Origin: Janthinobacterium sp. FW305-129
Lineage (GTDB): Bacteria; Pseudomonadota; Gammaproteobacteria; Burkholderiales; Burkholderiaceae_D
Assembly (NCBI RefSeq): GCF_020858115.1
Contig: NZ_JACYMM010000005.1
Coordinates: 394,999-458,998, forward strand
DNA: 64,000 nucleotides
Direction: 5' to 3'
Shown here: piece by piece, positions 8,700 to 17,624 of the stretch
Layout of the letters: each line of letters starts with the position of its first letter
How positions within the stretch are numbered: position 1 is the stretch's first letter
Program-made: the position numbers and the translations under genes
The notes under the pieces: generated by a model
What the model saw: the letters and a program-made list of their open reading frames with translations, nothing else
What the model was told of the DNA's origin: nothing
Database searches by the model: none

Positions 8700-10361
8700 C
8701 TACAGCGCCTGTAAATCTTCCCCACGCATGCCCACCAGCAAGGCGCGGCCATCGGGCAGCACGCGGAACTCGCCATAGCGGGCCTTTTCCCAGCGCGCCG
8801 CCTCGCCTTCCTTGAAGAACCAGGCATCGCTGACCAGCACCCAGTTGCCATCCTTCGGCGTCAGCTCGAGCAGGAATTCGCCGGGCGCCAGCGCCTCCTT
8901 GGTGTACGGGCGCAGCAGTTCCGCCACGCCCCGTGCGTCGCGCCTGGCCACGACGAGGGGCCGGCCTGGCGCCCGCTCCACGCTGGCCAAAGTGGACAGG
9001 ACGCCCAGGTTGACGAAATTGAGGCGCATGTAGTCGCCCTGCATCAGCGAGCGGGGATCGACGGGTTCCAGCGCCACGAAGATCGCTTGCCCCTTGGCGA
9101 TCAGCTGCTCTTTTTGCCAAATGCTGCCATTGGCGACCAGCAACACCAGCAGCAAGCCTCCCAGCACGCCCAGGCGGACATGGCGGCCTTGCGCAACCAC
9201 GCCCGCCGGTTTGCTTTCCACCAGGTGCAGCACGGCGCCGCGCATGGCCAGCCACGACAGGGCGCACAGCAGCGCGCCGGCCACGGCCAGCAGCGCCGCC
9301 TTGCTGGCCAGCGGCCAGGCCAGCTGGTAATAAAAGCTGCCGATGATCCACGCCGCCGCCAGCGCGGCCGCCACGGCCACGCGCGAGCGCCCGCTCGTCA
9401 CGCAATACGCGAGGATCAGCAGCACGGGCCCCAGCGCCGGCATGAACCACGCCAGCACGACCAGCACCAGCGCCACGCCGATGGCAGGCAGCTGGCGCAG
9501 CGCCGGCCAGCGCCATCCCGTCCAGGCAGCCCCCGCCGTGGCCAGCACGAGCGAGACGCCATTCAATGCTTGCGCATACCAGGCGCCGGCCTGGTGCCGG
9601 GCCACTTCGCGCGCCACGTCGCCCGTGAAGCCGCCGCCCAGGGCACCGCCCAGCATGAAGGTCATGCCGGACCAGAAGACCAGCCCCAGCAAGATGGCCA
9701 GGACCCACCCCGTCGACAGCGATTCCAGGAAGGCGGCGACGGGTGCGCCGCGGCCATCGTTGAAGGCCTGCTTTTGCAGCCAGTGGACGCCAAGCCAGCA
9801 AGCCAGGGCCAGCATCCAGGCCAGATACAGTTGCGTCGGATCGTTGTCGAAAATCCAGTCGCGCGTGCTGTCGATGATGCCCAGCCCCAGCAAGCCGCAG
9901 GCGACCAGCCCCAGCAGCACGCGCAGCCAGTCGCGCGGCAAGGCGGCAGCCACCACCAGGGTTGCCAGGCACAGCAGCAGCGACGCCGTCTGCGTGGAAT
10001 AGTCGCGGTACAAGGCGTAGCCGAGCAAACCGCCGCCCACCAGCAGGCAGGGCACGGCCAGCTGTTCGAGAAACAGCGCCACGCCGCGCGTGCGGATCAG
10101 CAGCACGGCCGCCACCAGCACGATGGCGGCCACGACATACGCGCCGGGGCCGTGGCGCACGACGCTTTCCAGGCCCACGCCCAGCGCAATCATCAGGGGA
10201 ATGGCGGCCAGCCAGGCGCCGAAGGCAGTCATCAGCACCAGCGGCCACGGCCGGACATCCTGCACGGGACGGGCGGCGTCGGGCGGCAGCAGGCCGGCGC
10301 GCGTGGCGTCGTCGATCAGGGTGGCGAGCGCATCGGCTCGTTGGCTATTGATATTGCTCAT
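8700..10361 (-). CDS. DUF4401 / GDYXXLXY-domain membrane protein
   Basis: This 553-residue protein has about 10-11 predicted transmembrane helices in its first 365 residues (DUF4401-like). One further helix near residue 395 leads into a C-terminal globular domain containing MQGDYMRLNF, the motif that names the GDYXXLXY family (DUF4401-associated, also called DUF4401/GDYXXLXY fusion). I chose the ATG at 10361, preceded by GGAGGCGGC, because it forms an ATGA overlap with the DUF2157 gene; an upstream in-frame start would only add eight residues. The partner order DUF2157 then DUF4401/GDYXXLXY is a recurrent pairing as I remember it. Function is unknown; it is an inner-membrane protein with its C-terminal domain on one face. 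Confidence 0.75.
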   Translation of the reverse strand: MSNINSQRADALATLIDDATRAGLLPPDAARPVQDVRPWPLVLMTAFGAWLAAIPLMIALGVGLESVVRHGPGAYVVAAIVLVAAVLLIRTRGVALFLEQLAVPCLLVGGGLLGYALYRDYSTQTASLLLCLATLVVAAALPRDWLRVLLGLVACGLLGLGIIDSTRDWIFDNDPTQLYLAWMLALACWLGVHWLQKQAFNDGRGAPVAAFLESLSTGWVLAILLGLVFWSGMTFMLGGALGGGFTGDVAREVARHQAGAWYAQALNGVSLVLATAGAAWTGWRWPALRQLPAIGVALVLVVLAWFMPALGPVLLILAYCVTSGRSRVAVAAALAAAWIIGSFYYQLAWPLASKAALLAVAGALLCALSWLAMRGAVLHLVESKPAGVVAQGRHVRLGVLGGLLLVLLVANGSIWQKEQLIAKGQAIFVALEPVDPRSLMQGDYMRLNFVNLGVLSTLASVERAPGRPLVVARRDARGVAELLRPYTKEALAPGEFLLELTPKDGNWVLVSDAWFFKEGEAARWEKARYGEFRVLPDGRALLVGMRGEDLQAL

Positions 10362-11320
10362 GCCGCCTCCTGGCGCGTACGCCACAAAATGCCTTGCACG
10401 GTCAGCGCCAGCAGCACGGCGGCGACCAATCCCAGCATGATCAGCTTGCCCACCTCACTGCCGCCGCCACCGTTGAACAGCAAATACATCAAGCCCCCCA
10501 CCAGCAGGGTATTCAGGCCCAGCGCCACGGCGCTCAGGCCGAACACGTCAAAGAACTGACTCGTGGCCAGCACCGTAGCGGCGACAGCCAGCAAGACCAG
10601 CCCCGCCCAGTACGGCGACCCGACCTCGCTGCCGAACAGGGCGCTGACAGCCGTGCCCGTGATGAGGATGGTGGCCAGCACCAGGCCCAGGCGCAAGGAC
10701 CAGCTGCCCGCTCCCGTCCAGCGCGCCAGCAAAGGCGACACGAACGCACACGCGGCCAGCACGGCCAGCCAGCCGCCGACGAAGATGGACAGATCGCTTG
10801 AATCGATGCGCCAGCTGTGGTGCGCATGCGCCTGCATCCACAGGGGGACGGCCGTCGAAAAGATCAGCATCCATGGCGTCCACAGCACGTCGCTGCGCGC
10901 GACTAAACACAGGGGCAAGGCCAGCACGGCCCACAGGGCGAACAATTGCCAGGGATCGGCGCCCGTCTGGTAGGTCTGGCCGAAATATGCGAACAGGCCG
11001 CCGATGGTCAGCAAGGCCAGCAGCAGCAAGGGGACTCTCGCCTTGGGCACGGCAAACGCACCCACGCAGGCGGCGGCCAGCATGCCTTGCAGCAGGGCAA
11101 AGCGGCCCACGCGGCCCAGGTCTTCCCAGTTGGCGGCGACCCAGAAAATCAGACCCATGCCCAGCAGCGCGGCGCCCAGCACGGCCACGCCGCGCGGCAG
11201 CCAGTAGGCCAGGCGCGCCGGTTCGCGCTGGAAGCCGGCCACTTCCTGCAACTGCCGGGTTTGTTGGGCATCGAGCGCATGGGTCGAGGCGAGCTGATAC
11301 ACGGCGAGGCGTAGATCCAT
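10358..11320 (-). CDS. DUF2157 multi-pass membrane protein
   Basis: This 320-residue protein has a short N-terminal cytoplasmic helix (residues 1-37, MDLRLAVYQL...) typical of DUF2157, followed by about ten hydrophobic segments. I placed the start at the ATG at 11320 because an open frame extending to 11473 adds a proline/serine-rich stretch without family character. The stop overlaps the start of the DUF4401/GDYXXLXY gene by 4 bp, so both are probably made together. No enzymatic motif is visible. A membrane complex with its neighbour is a reasonable guess; the biological role is not established. Confidence 0.75.
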   Translation of the reverse strand: MDLRLAVYQLASTHALDAQQTRQLQEVAGFQREPARLAYWLPRGVAVLGAALLGMGLIFWVAANWEDLGRVGRFALLQGMLAAACVGAFAVPKARVPLLLLALLTIGGLFAYFGQTYQTGADPWQLFALWAVLALPLCLVARSDVLWTPWMLIFSTAVPLWMQAHAHHSWRIDSSDLSIFVGGWLAVLAACAFVSPLLARWTGAGSWSLRLGLVLATILITGTAVSALFGSEVGSPYWAGLVLLAVAATVLATSQFFDVFGLSAVALGLNTLLVGGLMYLLFNGGGGSEVGKLIMLGLVAAVLLALTVQGILWRTRQEAA

Positions 11321-11363
11321 CGTCTGCTTTCTGTGGGAATGGTGGGGAAATCGGGGAGTCGGG

Positions 11364-11654
11364 TCAGCGCTCGACGCTGACGCCGCGCCAGAAGGCGACG
11401 TGGCCGGCAATTTGCTTGGCGGCATCCTTGGGCTGGGGGTAAAACCAGGCCGCGTTGGCATTCGTCTGGCCATCGACGACGAGGTCGTAATAGCTGGCCG
11501 TGCCCTTCCATGGGCAAATGCTGGTGTGGCTGCTGGGACGCAGATAGGCCTGCGTCACCGCCGACAAAGGAAAATATACATTGTTTTCAACGACTTGCAC
11601 CTGCGCATCGGTGGCTTGCGCGATGACGGCGCCATTCCAGCTGGCTGTTGGCAT
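11364..11654 (-). CDS. DUF427 family protein
   Basis: This 96-residue protein matches the DUF427 pattern: NVYFPLSAV near residue 27, then CPWKGTASYYDLVVDG (47-62) and an AWFYPQP segment (68-74). The family is a small beta-rich domain without an assigned reaction. The conserved CPWKG and Tyr/Trp positions suggest a ligand-binding pocket. I took the ATG at 11654 since an upstream frame to 11762 runs into the neighbouring DsbA-like gene and looks non-homologous. Its 44-bp spacing to the DUF2157 gene leaves co-transcription possible. Confidence 0.8.
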   Translation of the reverse strand: MPTASWNGAVIAQATDAQVQVVENNVYFPLSAVTQAYLRPSSHTSICPWKGTASYYDLVVDGQTNANAAWFYPQPKDAAKQIAGHVAFWRGVSVER

Positions 11655-11724
11655 TTGACTATCCTCCTTCTGCGCCGAGTGTAGCGCAAAAAGTCCGCCA
11701 TGGCGCGCGCCGTTGGCGCCTGGC

Positions 11725-12396
11725 TTAAGCGCCGCTGATGATCTGGCGCAAGGCTTGCTCAAACACTTCGGGCGGCTGGCCGCCGGAAATCAGGTGACGC
11801 TCGTTGATGATGACGGCTGGCACGGAATTGATGCCGTTCTGCTGGTAGAAGCGCTCCTGCGCGCGCACCTCGTCCGCATACGCATCGGAGGCCAGCACCT
11901 CGGCCGCTTTCGCGGTATCGAGGCCCACGTCGCCCGCGACTTTCAGCAGCACCTCGTGCGAGGACGGATTCTGGCCTTGCGTGAAGTAGGCATCGAACAG
12001 CGCCATCTTGAGTTCCTTCTGGCGCCCCTCCAGAGCGGCCCAGTGCAGCAGCCGGTGCGCATCAAACGTGTTGTAGATGCGGCCGCGCTTGTCCATGGCA
12101 AACGTAAAGCCCAGCTGCTCGCCGCGCGCGCGGATCGCTTCGCGCGACTGCGCCATCTGTTCCGGCGTGGAGCCGTATTTGCGGGCGATGTGTTCGCCGA
12201 TATCCTCGCCTTCGGGCGGCATGTTCGCGTTCAGCTCGAAGGGCTGGAAGTGGATCTCGGCCTGGACGGTGCCGTCCAGCTTGTCCAGCGCCTGCTCCAG
12301 CGATTTCAGGCCGATCACGCACCAGGGGCAGGAAACGTCGGAAACGAAATCGATACGGAGGGGAACGGGGGAGGCGGAGGAGGTGGAGACAGTCAT
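11725..12396 (-). CDS. DsbA-family oxidoreductase, FrnE type
   Basis: This 223-residue protein has the thioredoxin-like CPWC active site at residues 23-26 right after the first beta strand, a long helical insertion, and a cis-Pro loop at SVPAVII near residue 190. This matches the FrnE/2-hydroxychromene-2-carboxylate isomerase branch of the DsbA superfamily. It has no signal peptide, so it is cytoplasmic and presumably acts on thiols or on a polyketide-like or glutathione substrate. FrnE of Deinococcus is a cytosolic disulfide isomerase, which is the best-known relative. It is a single gene here; its 5' end has a GA-rich stretch in the first ten codons. Confidence 0.85.
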   Translation of the reverse strand: MTVSTSSASPVPLRIDFVSDVSCPWCVIGLKSLEQALDKLDGTVQAEIHFQPFELNANMPPEGEDIGEHIARKYGSTPEQMAQSREAIRARGEQLGFTFAMDKRGRIYNTFDAHRLLHWAALEGRQKELKMALFDAYFTQGQNPSSHEVLLKVAGDVGLDTAKAAEVLASDAYADEVRAQERFYQQNGINSVPAVIINERHLISGGQPPEVFEQALRQIISGA

Positions 12397-12486
12397 GGTG
12401 GGCAGCCTTTGCGCGGGTCGGTGGCGGCCGCACCGCGCGGCGCCGCAAGCACAGCATATGCGTGCGGGCCGCGGGAAATCAAGCGC

Positions 12487-13131
12487 TTACTTCTTCTTCG
12501 CGGGCGCCTTGGCCCCATCCTTCTTGCCGCCGATCTTGCTTTCCTTGCCAGAGAGCAAGTTCGCGATATTCTGGCTGTGGCGATAGGCCAGCAGCACGCT
12601 CATGACGATGACGGCCAGCAAGATGGGGTCGACGCCGAACAGCAAGCCATAGTAAAACGGGGCGAACAGGGCCGCCACCAGGGCTGCCAGCGAGGAATAG
12701 CGGAACGCATAGGCAATGATCAGCCAGGTGGCCAGGGTCGCCAGGCCCAGCCAGGGATTGATGCCCAGCAACACACCGAGGGCCGTGGCCACGCCCTTGC
12801 CGCCGACAAAGCGGAAAAACACGGGCCACAGATGGCCGAGGAAGACGGCGATGGCGACCAGGGCCACGGCCGTGTCGCCCACGCCCAGCGCGCTGGCAAA
12901 ATGGTCGGCCAGGAACACGGCCAGCCAGCCCTTGGCGCCATCGCCCAGCAGGGTCATGATGGCAGCGCCCTTGTTGCCGCTGCGCAGCACGTTGGTGGCG
13001 CCCGGATTCTTCGAGCCATAGGTGCGCGGATCGGCAATGCCGTAGACCTTGCTCATCACCACGGCAAACGATATCGAGCCGAGCAAGTAAGCGGCCACTG
13101 TCATTGCCACGGTTGTGATTACTGGATTCAT
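12487..13131 (-). CDS. plsY: Acyl-phosphate:glycerol-3-phosphate acyltransferase PlsY
   Basis: PlsY transfers an acyl group from acyl-phosphate to glycerol-3-phosphate, the first step of phospholipid synthesis, in the inner membrane. This 214-residue version has the three family motifs: [10 protein letters not shown] near residue 19, [13 protein letters not shown] (37-49) and [18 protein letters not shown] (98-115). Its length is normal. The C-terminus carries a lysine-rich tail ([12 protein letters not shown]). The leader on the minus strand contains a short hairpin (13158-13173) and an AAGGGAAG site just before the ATG at 13131. Confidence 0.93.
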   Translation of the reverse strand: MNPVITTVAMTVAAYLLGSISFAVVMSKVYGIADPRTYGSKNPGATNVLRSGNKGAAIMTLLGDGAKGWLAVFLADHFASALGVGDTAVALVAIAVFLGHLWPVFFRFVGGKGVATALGVLLGINPWLGLATLATWLIIAYAFRYSSLAALVAALFAPFYYGLLFGVDPILLAVIVMSVLLAYRHSQNIANLLSGKESKIGGKKDGAKAPAKKK

Positions 13132-13228
13132 TTCTTCCCTTTATTGTGTTTATTGCACCAGCATCGGGGCTGGCGCAGCAGAATATACACCAGCGTCCAG
13201 CCTACGGACAGGGTGGCGTCTGGTTTTC

Positions 13229-13720
13229 TTAATCCTGCAGCGCGCACTGCACCGGCTTGGCCTTGAGCAAGTCGAGCAAGACCTGCGGCGCCAGCGAGAC
13301 GAGGAAACCGCGCCGTCCGCCATTGATGTAGATGCGCGGCAATTCCAGGATCGACGCTTCCACGTAGACGGGCATGGCCTTCTTCGTGCCGAACGGCGAC
13401 GTGCCGCCGATCATGTAGCCGGAATGGCGCTGCGCCACTTCGGGCTTGCACGGCTCGACGGATTTGCAGCCGATGCCGCGCGCCAGGTTCTTGGTCGATA
13501 CCTTGCAATCGCCATGCATGAGCACGATCAGCGGCTTGGCCGCCTCGTCCTGCATCACCAGGGTCTTGATCACCGCATGTTCCGGCACCCCCAGCTCGCG
13601 CGCCGAGACGCTGGTGCCGCCGTGTTCTTCATACGGATACGGGTGTTCTTCGAAGGAAACTTGATGCTTGCGCAGCAGCTGCGTCGCCTGGGTTTCGGAA
13701 ATATGCTCTTTTTTAGCCAT
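13229..13720 (-). CDS. ybaK: Cys-tRNA(Pro)/Cys-tRNA(Cys) deacylase YbaK
   Basis: YbaK (EbsC) hydrolyses Cys-tRNA(Pro) in trans to correct misacylation by prolyl-tRNA synthetase. This 163-residue protein covers the whole YbaK domain: the HPYPYEEHG segment near residue 26, VIKTLV (50-55) with the key lysine, a GDCKVSTKNLAR stretch (70-81), and GYMIGGTSPFG (101-111), all conserved in the family. The start at 13720 gives the normal N-terminus. It is divergent from the exonuclease gene at 13758, with only 37 bp between the two starts, so the promoters must overlap. Confidence 0.9.
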   Translation of the reverse strand: MAKKEHISETQATQLLRKHQVSFEEHPYPYEEHGGTSVSARELGVPEHAVIKTLVMQDEAAKPLIVLMHGDCKVSTKNLARGIGCKSVEPCKPEVAQRHSGYMIGGTSPFGTKKAMPVYVEASILELPRIYINGGRRGFLVSLAPQVLLDLLKAKPVQCALQD

Positions 13721-13757
13721 GCGTGATACGCTGATCGTTCAGTGAGGAGTCCTAATT

Positions 13758-14720
13758 ATGCAGCAAGAAATCCGCTTTGCCACCTTCAATGTCTGCAACC
13801 TGGCCCCCGCCGGGGCAAAATTGTATGACAACCTGGAACCGTTGAGCCCCGCGCAATACGCAGCCAAGGCGGAATGGACGGCGCGGCAGATCGACCTGCT
13901 CGACGCGGACGTGATCGCCTTCCAGGAAATTTTCTCGCAAGCGGCCCTGCGCGACGTGCTGTCGCGCACGCGCCATTACCGCGAAGCCACCCTGGCCGGC
14001 TACGATGCGACGGATATTGCCGGACGCATGCTGCCCACGGTGGCGCTCGTGTCGCGTTTGCCGCTGGCGGGCGCCGGTGTTGCCTGGACGGATTTTCCGG
14101 CCGGCGTGACCGCGTCCGCCGACGACAATGCCTGCCGCTTCGCCCGCGCACCGCTGCACGTGCAGCTGCTCTTGCCGGGAGGACAACTCACCGACGTGGT
14201 CGTCGTGCATCTGAAATCGCGCCGGCCCGACTACCGCCATGGCGACGGCAACGACGCCATCGCCTACGCGCTGGCCAACCTGCGCTCGCTGCAGCGGCGC
14301 GGCGCGGAAGCGGTGGCCCTGCGCGTGCTGGCAAGCGAACTGGGTCACAGCGGCCGTCCCCGCATCGTGCTGGGCGACTTCAACGACATCGCCAATGCCG
14401 TCACCACGTCCATCGTCATGGGCGCGGGCGCGCCGTGCGAACCGGGCATGGAAATGCGCGCGCGCCTGTACGACGCCAACGCCATCGCCCTGCGCCAGGA
14501 TGCGGCGCGCCACGCGGGCTACACGAATATCCACGACAGCGCCTACATGACGATCGACCACATCCTCGTGTCCGAGCATTTCCACGCCGCCTCGCCGCGC
14601 GCCATCGGCGCCGTGCTCGATGTGAACTACCTGAACGACCATTTGCTGCTGGGCCTGCCGCATGCCTCCGACCATGGCCAGGTCTTGATGCGCATCAAGC
14701 TGCTGGGAAACATTAACTAA
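13758..14720 (+). CDS. Endonuclease/exonuclease/phosphatase family protein
   Basis: This 320-residue protein has the DNase I-like (EEP) fold signature: FATFNVCNL at the N-terminus, AFQEI at residues 54-58 with the metal-binding Glu, VVVHLKSRR near 155, LGDFND (211-216), and a final HASDHGQV motif near 308 with the catalytic His. All catalytic positions are present. No signal peptide is visible, so it is probably cytoplasmic. It could act on nucleic acid or on a phosphoester metabolite; the family is too broad to choose. AGGAGT precedes the ATG at 13758. Its TAA overlaps the stop of the convergent PAS-GGDEF-EAL gene. Confidence 0.85.
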   Translation: MQQEIRFATFNVCNLAPAGAKLYDNLEPLSPAQYAAKAEWTARQIDLLDADVIAFQEIFSQAALRDVLSRTRHYREATLAGYDATDIAGRMLPTVALVSRLPLAGAGVAWTDFPAGVTASADDNACRFARAPLHVQLLLPGGQLTDVVVVHLKSRRPDYRHGDGNDAIAYALANLRSLQRRGAEAVALRVLASELGHSGRPRIVLGDFNDIANAVTTSIVMGAGAPCEPGMEMRARLYDANAIALRQDAARHAGYTNIHDSAYMTIDHILVSEHFHAASPRAIGAVLDVNYLNDHLLLGLPHASDHGQVLMRIKLLGNIN

Positions 14721-17248
14721 TTCAATAACTTCGCCAGCACACTGCCCGCCACTTGCGCGCTGGCAAAGCGCCCCTGGTATTGCTGGCAGCCCTGCGCCCG
14801 CAGATACGCGAGCTGCTGCGCCGTTTCCACGCCTTCCGCGATCACCGTCAATTGCAGCTCGCGCGCCATGGCGATGATGGTGGCGGCGACGGCCGTGTCG
14901 GACTCGCCTGCCGCGTCGTCCGCCGCGGCGGGCAGGAAGGATGGGTCGATCTTGAGTTTATCCACCGGGTAATGGCGCAGATTGGCCAGGCGCGAATAGC
15001 CGGTGCCGAAGTCGTCGATGGCCAGCCTGGCGCCCAGCGCGCGCAGCTGCGCCAGCACGCCGGCCAGGCGCGCGCCGCCCTTCATCAGCAAGGACTCCGT
15101 CACTTCCAGTTCCAGGCAGCCGGCGGGCAAGCCCGACATGGCCAGCGCCTCTTGCACGCTGAGCAATAAATTATTGTGCTGGCATTGCGCCGGCGACAGG
15201 TTCACGGCCACCCTCCAGGCATGGCCCGCATCGTGCCAGGCGCGTGCGCGCAGGCAGGCGTGGCGCAGTACCCAGTTGCCAATCGACACCATCAAGCCGC
15301 ACTCCTCGGCCACGGCGATGAAGCGCTCGGGCGGCAGCACGCCCAGTTGCGGGTGGCGCCAGCGCAACAAGGCTTCGGCGCCGACGATTTGCCCGCTGGC
15401 AACGTCCAGCGCGGGCTGGAACTCGAGCACGAATTCATCGCGCCCCAGCGCTTCGCGCAAGCCGTGCTCCAGGCTGGCCCGCTCGACGATTTGCGCATTC
15501 ATTTCGGCATTGAAAAACTGGAAATTGTTGCGCCCGCTTTCCTTGGCGTGGTACATGGCGATGTCGGCGTTGTGCACGAGGCTCTCAATATTGTCTCCAT
15601 CGCTGGGAAAGATGGCCACGCCGATCGACGCCGACACCTGCAGCTCATAGCCGCCCAGCTGGTACACCTGCGTGACGGCATGCAGCAGGCTGGCCGCCAC
15701 ATGGGCCGCCTGGTCGATGCCGCCCACCTCGGCCAGGATGATGACGAACTCGTCGCCCCCATGCCGGCTGACCGTGTCGACGCCGCGCACGCAGCGCACG
15801 AGGCGCCGCGCCACCTCCTTGAGCAGCAAGTCGCCCACGTGGTGGCCCATGCTGTCATTGATGTGCTTGAAGTGATCGAGATCCAGGTACAGAATGGCCA
15901 GCATGCTCAGCTTGCGCCGCGCCGCCGCCAGCGCCAGCGACAGCCGGTCCAGCAGCAGCACCCGGTTCGGCAAGTCGGTGAGGAAATCGTGCTCGGCCAG
16001 GTGGCGCGTGTGCTCCTCGTTCTTCTTGCGCTCGCTGATATCGCTGAGGATGGCCAGGTAATTGCTCAATTGCCCCTGCGGGTCGCGGATGGCCGTCAGC
16101 GACAGCCAGGCCGGATAACGCCCGCCCGCCTTGCGCTGGCCCACGATATCGCCTTGCCAATAGCCATTCGCATCGACTTCATCCCACACGGGCTCGAAAA
16201 ATGCCGGCGTGTCCGGCTCCATGCCGTGCAGGATGAAGTGCTTGCCCAGCATGTCGTCCAGGCTGTAGCCGCTGATCTCGCTGTACGCGGGATTCATGCT
16301 GACGACGCGCTGCTGCGGGTCCAGCACGACGATGGCCTCGCGTGCGTGCTCCACCACCTGCGCCGACAGGTGCCACGCCTGCTCGGCCAATTTACGGGAA
16401 GAAATATCGCGGATCACGGCGTAAAACAGATAGGTGTGGTCGAGCGTGACGGAGGTGAGCAGCACTTCGCCCCAGAACAGTTCCCCCAGGCACGTCTGAT
16501 AGCGCCAGTCATAGCGACAATTGCCGTCCGCGTGCGCCTGCGCCGCCATCTGCGTGCCGCGCAACGAGGACAATTGGCCATCGGGCTGGCGCAACGGTGA
16601 AAAATCGCTGAGGCGGCGCCCCAGCAGCCGTGGCCGGTCTTCGCATTGAAACAGGGCAATGGCGGCCGGATTCGCCTCGGCGATATGCTCGTCGCGCAGC
16701 AGCACGATGGCGTCGGCGGACTTGTCGTACAACTGGCGGAAATTGTCGCCCATCAGCAACAAGGCGCCCTGCGCCGCGCCATCCTGGCCGCTGGCCGTGA
16801 TGTCGACATCGATGCAGACCACTTGCCGCACGCTGCCGGACTGCATGACAGGAAACACGGTGGAACAGATGCAGCGCGGCGCGGCGCCGTCGGCATCGAG
16901 CTTCCACAGGCGCATGCCGCGCGCCTTGCCGCTGTCCCACACGGCCGCCAGTTCCGCGTGGCCGTCGTCGAACCCGCCCTGGCCTTGCGGCAAGGCGGCG
17001 GCCACGCCGGCCCAGGCCTGGCCCAGGGCCAGTTCGGCCGGCACGCCATACAGGCGCGCCGCGCCAAAGCTCCAGTAGCGCACGATGCCGTCGCGGTCGA
17101 TGCCGCGCACGGCCAGGCCAGGCGCCTGTTCGACGGCAGCGACGATGATGGACAGCAAGTCGAGCGCCCTGGCGGCCGGTCCTGCATCCGGCGCGGCGGC
17201 AAGCAAACGGCCCGGCGACGGGGCGGCTGCGGCAATCCGGTCTGACAT
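14717..17248 (-). CDS. PAS-GGDEF-EAL cyclic-di-GMP signalling protein
   Basis: This 843-residue protein carries three PAS-like sensor segments (about 35-150, 165-285 and 295-408), a GGDEF domain (about 415-580) and an EAL domain (about 595-835). The diguanylate cyclase motif GGDEF is intact at 497-501 and has an upstream RGVD inhibitory site (488-491). The phosphodiesterase motifs are also intact: EAL at 625-627, NLSPAQ, ELEVTES and DDFGTGYS. Both activities are thus possible, with one probably dominant. The C-terminal QGRF region replaces the usual QGYLFSKP. There are no membrane helices, so it is cytoplasmic. I chose the ATG at 17248; the open frame continues to 18130 but only as antisense to the adaptor gene. 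Confidence 0.9.
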   Translation of the reverse strand: MSDRIAAAAPSPGRLLAAAPDAGPAARALDLLSIIVAAVEQAPGLAVRGIDRDGIVRYWSFGAARLYGVPAELALGQAWAGVAAALPQGQGGFDDGHAELAAVWDSGKARGMRLWKLDADGAAPRCICSTVFPVMQSGSVRQVVCIDVDITASGQDGAAQGALLLMGDNFRQLYDKSADAIVLLRDEHIAEANPAAIALFQCEDRPRLLGRRLSDFSPLRQPDGQLSSLRGTQMAAQAHADGNCRYDWRYQTCLGELFWGEVLLTSVTLDHTYLFYAVIRDISSRKLAEQAWHLSAQVVEHAREAIVVLDPQQRVVSMNPAYSEISGYSLDDMLGKHFILHGMEPDTPAFFEPVWDEVDANGYWQGDIVGQRKAGGRYPAWLSLTAIRDPQGQLSNYLAILSDISERKKNEEHTRHLAEHDFLTDLPNRVLLLDRLSLALAAARRKLSMLAILYLDLDHFKHINDSMGHHVGDLLLKEVARRLVRCVRGVDTVSRHGGDEFVIILAEVGGIDQAAHVAASLLHAVTQVYQLGGYELQVSASIGVAIFPSDGDNIESLVHNADIAMYHAKESGRNNFQFFNAEMNAQIVERASLEHGLREALGRDEFVLEFQPALDVASGQIVGAEALLRWRHPQLGVLPPERFIAVAEECGLMVSIGNWVLRHACLRARAWHDAGHAWRVAVNLSPAQCQHNNLLLSVQEALAMSGLPAGCLELEVTESLLMKGGARLAGVLAQLRALGARLAIDDFGTGYSRLANLRHYPVDKLKIDPSFLPAAADDAAGESDTAVAATIIAMARELQLTVIAEGVETAQQLAYLRAQGCQQYQGRFASAQVAGSVLAKLLN

Positions 17249-17624
17249 CAGGCCCCCCGTGGCGCGGCCACACCGCAACCGGCGACCGAGCGGCCCGTCC
17301 GGTGGCGCAACCATCACTGCCATTCTTGCGCGCCGGCGAATCGGCTCATTGAGGATGCTCAAGCATCGTCGCATGCCGTATCGGTCTTCAGTCGCCGTTT
17401 TCTGCATTCCAGCCCCGATTTTGTGCAATCTGTCGCACGGCGATGGCGGCCGGACTTGAATCTTCCTAAAGTGGCAACATGCGCATCGCCGTGAACGGCC
17501 GCAGCGGCAGGCGTGCTGTCTGCGGCCGCCACGGTGATGCGCTACCCGAATTCCCCCCGGCCCGCCGCAGGCCGGCCGCACCGAGACCTGGCGCCGAAAC
17601 CCTGCGCCGCTCCTGAAAAAACCT
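17249..17624. other. Divergent intergenic region, EAL gene / RND adaptor
   Basis: This 376-bp gap separates two divergent genes and must hold both promoters. I see no convincing -35/-10 pair, operator dyad or RNA gene. The part next to the adaptor is very GC-rich and has no strong ribosome-binding site before its ATG. Confidence 0.5.
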
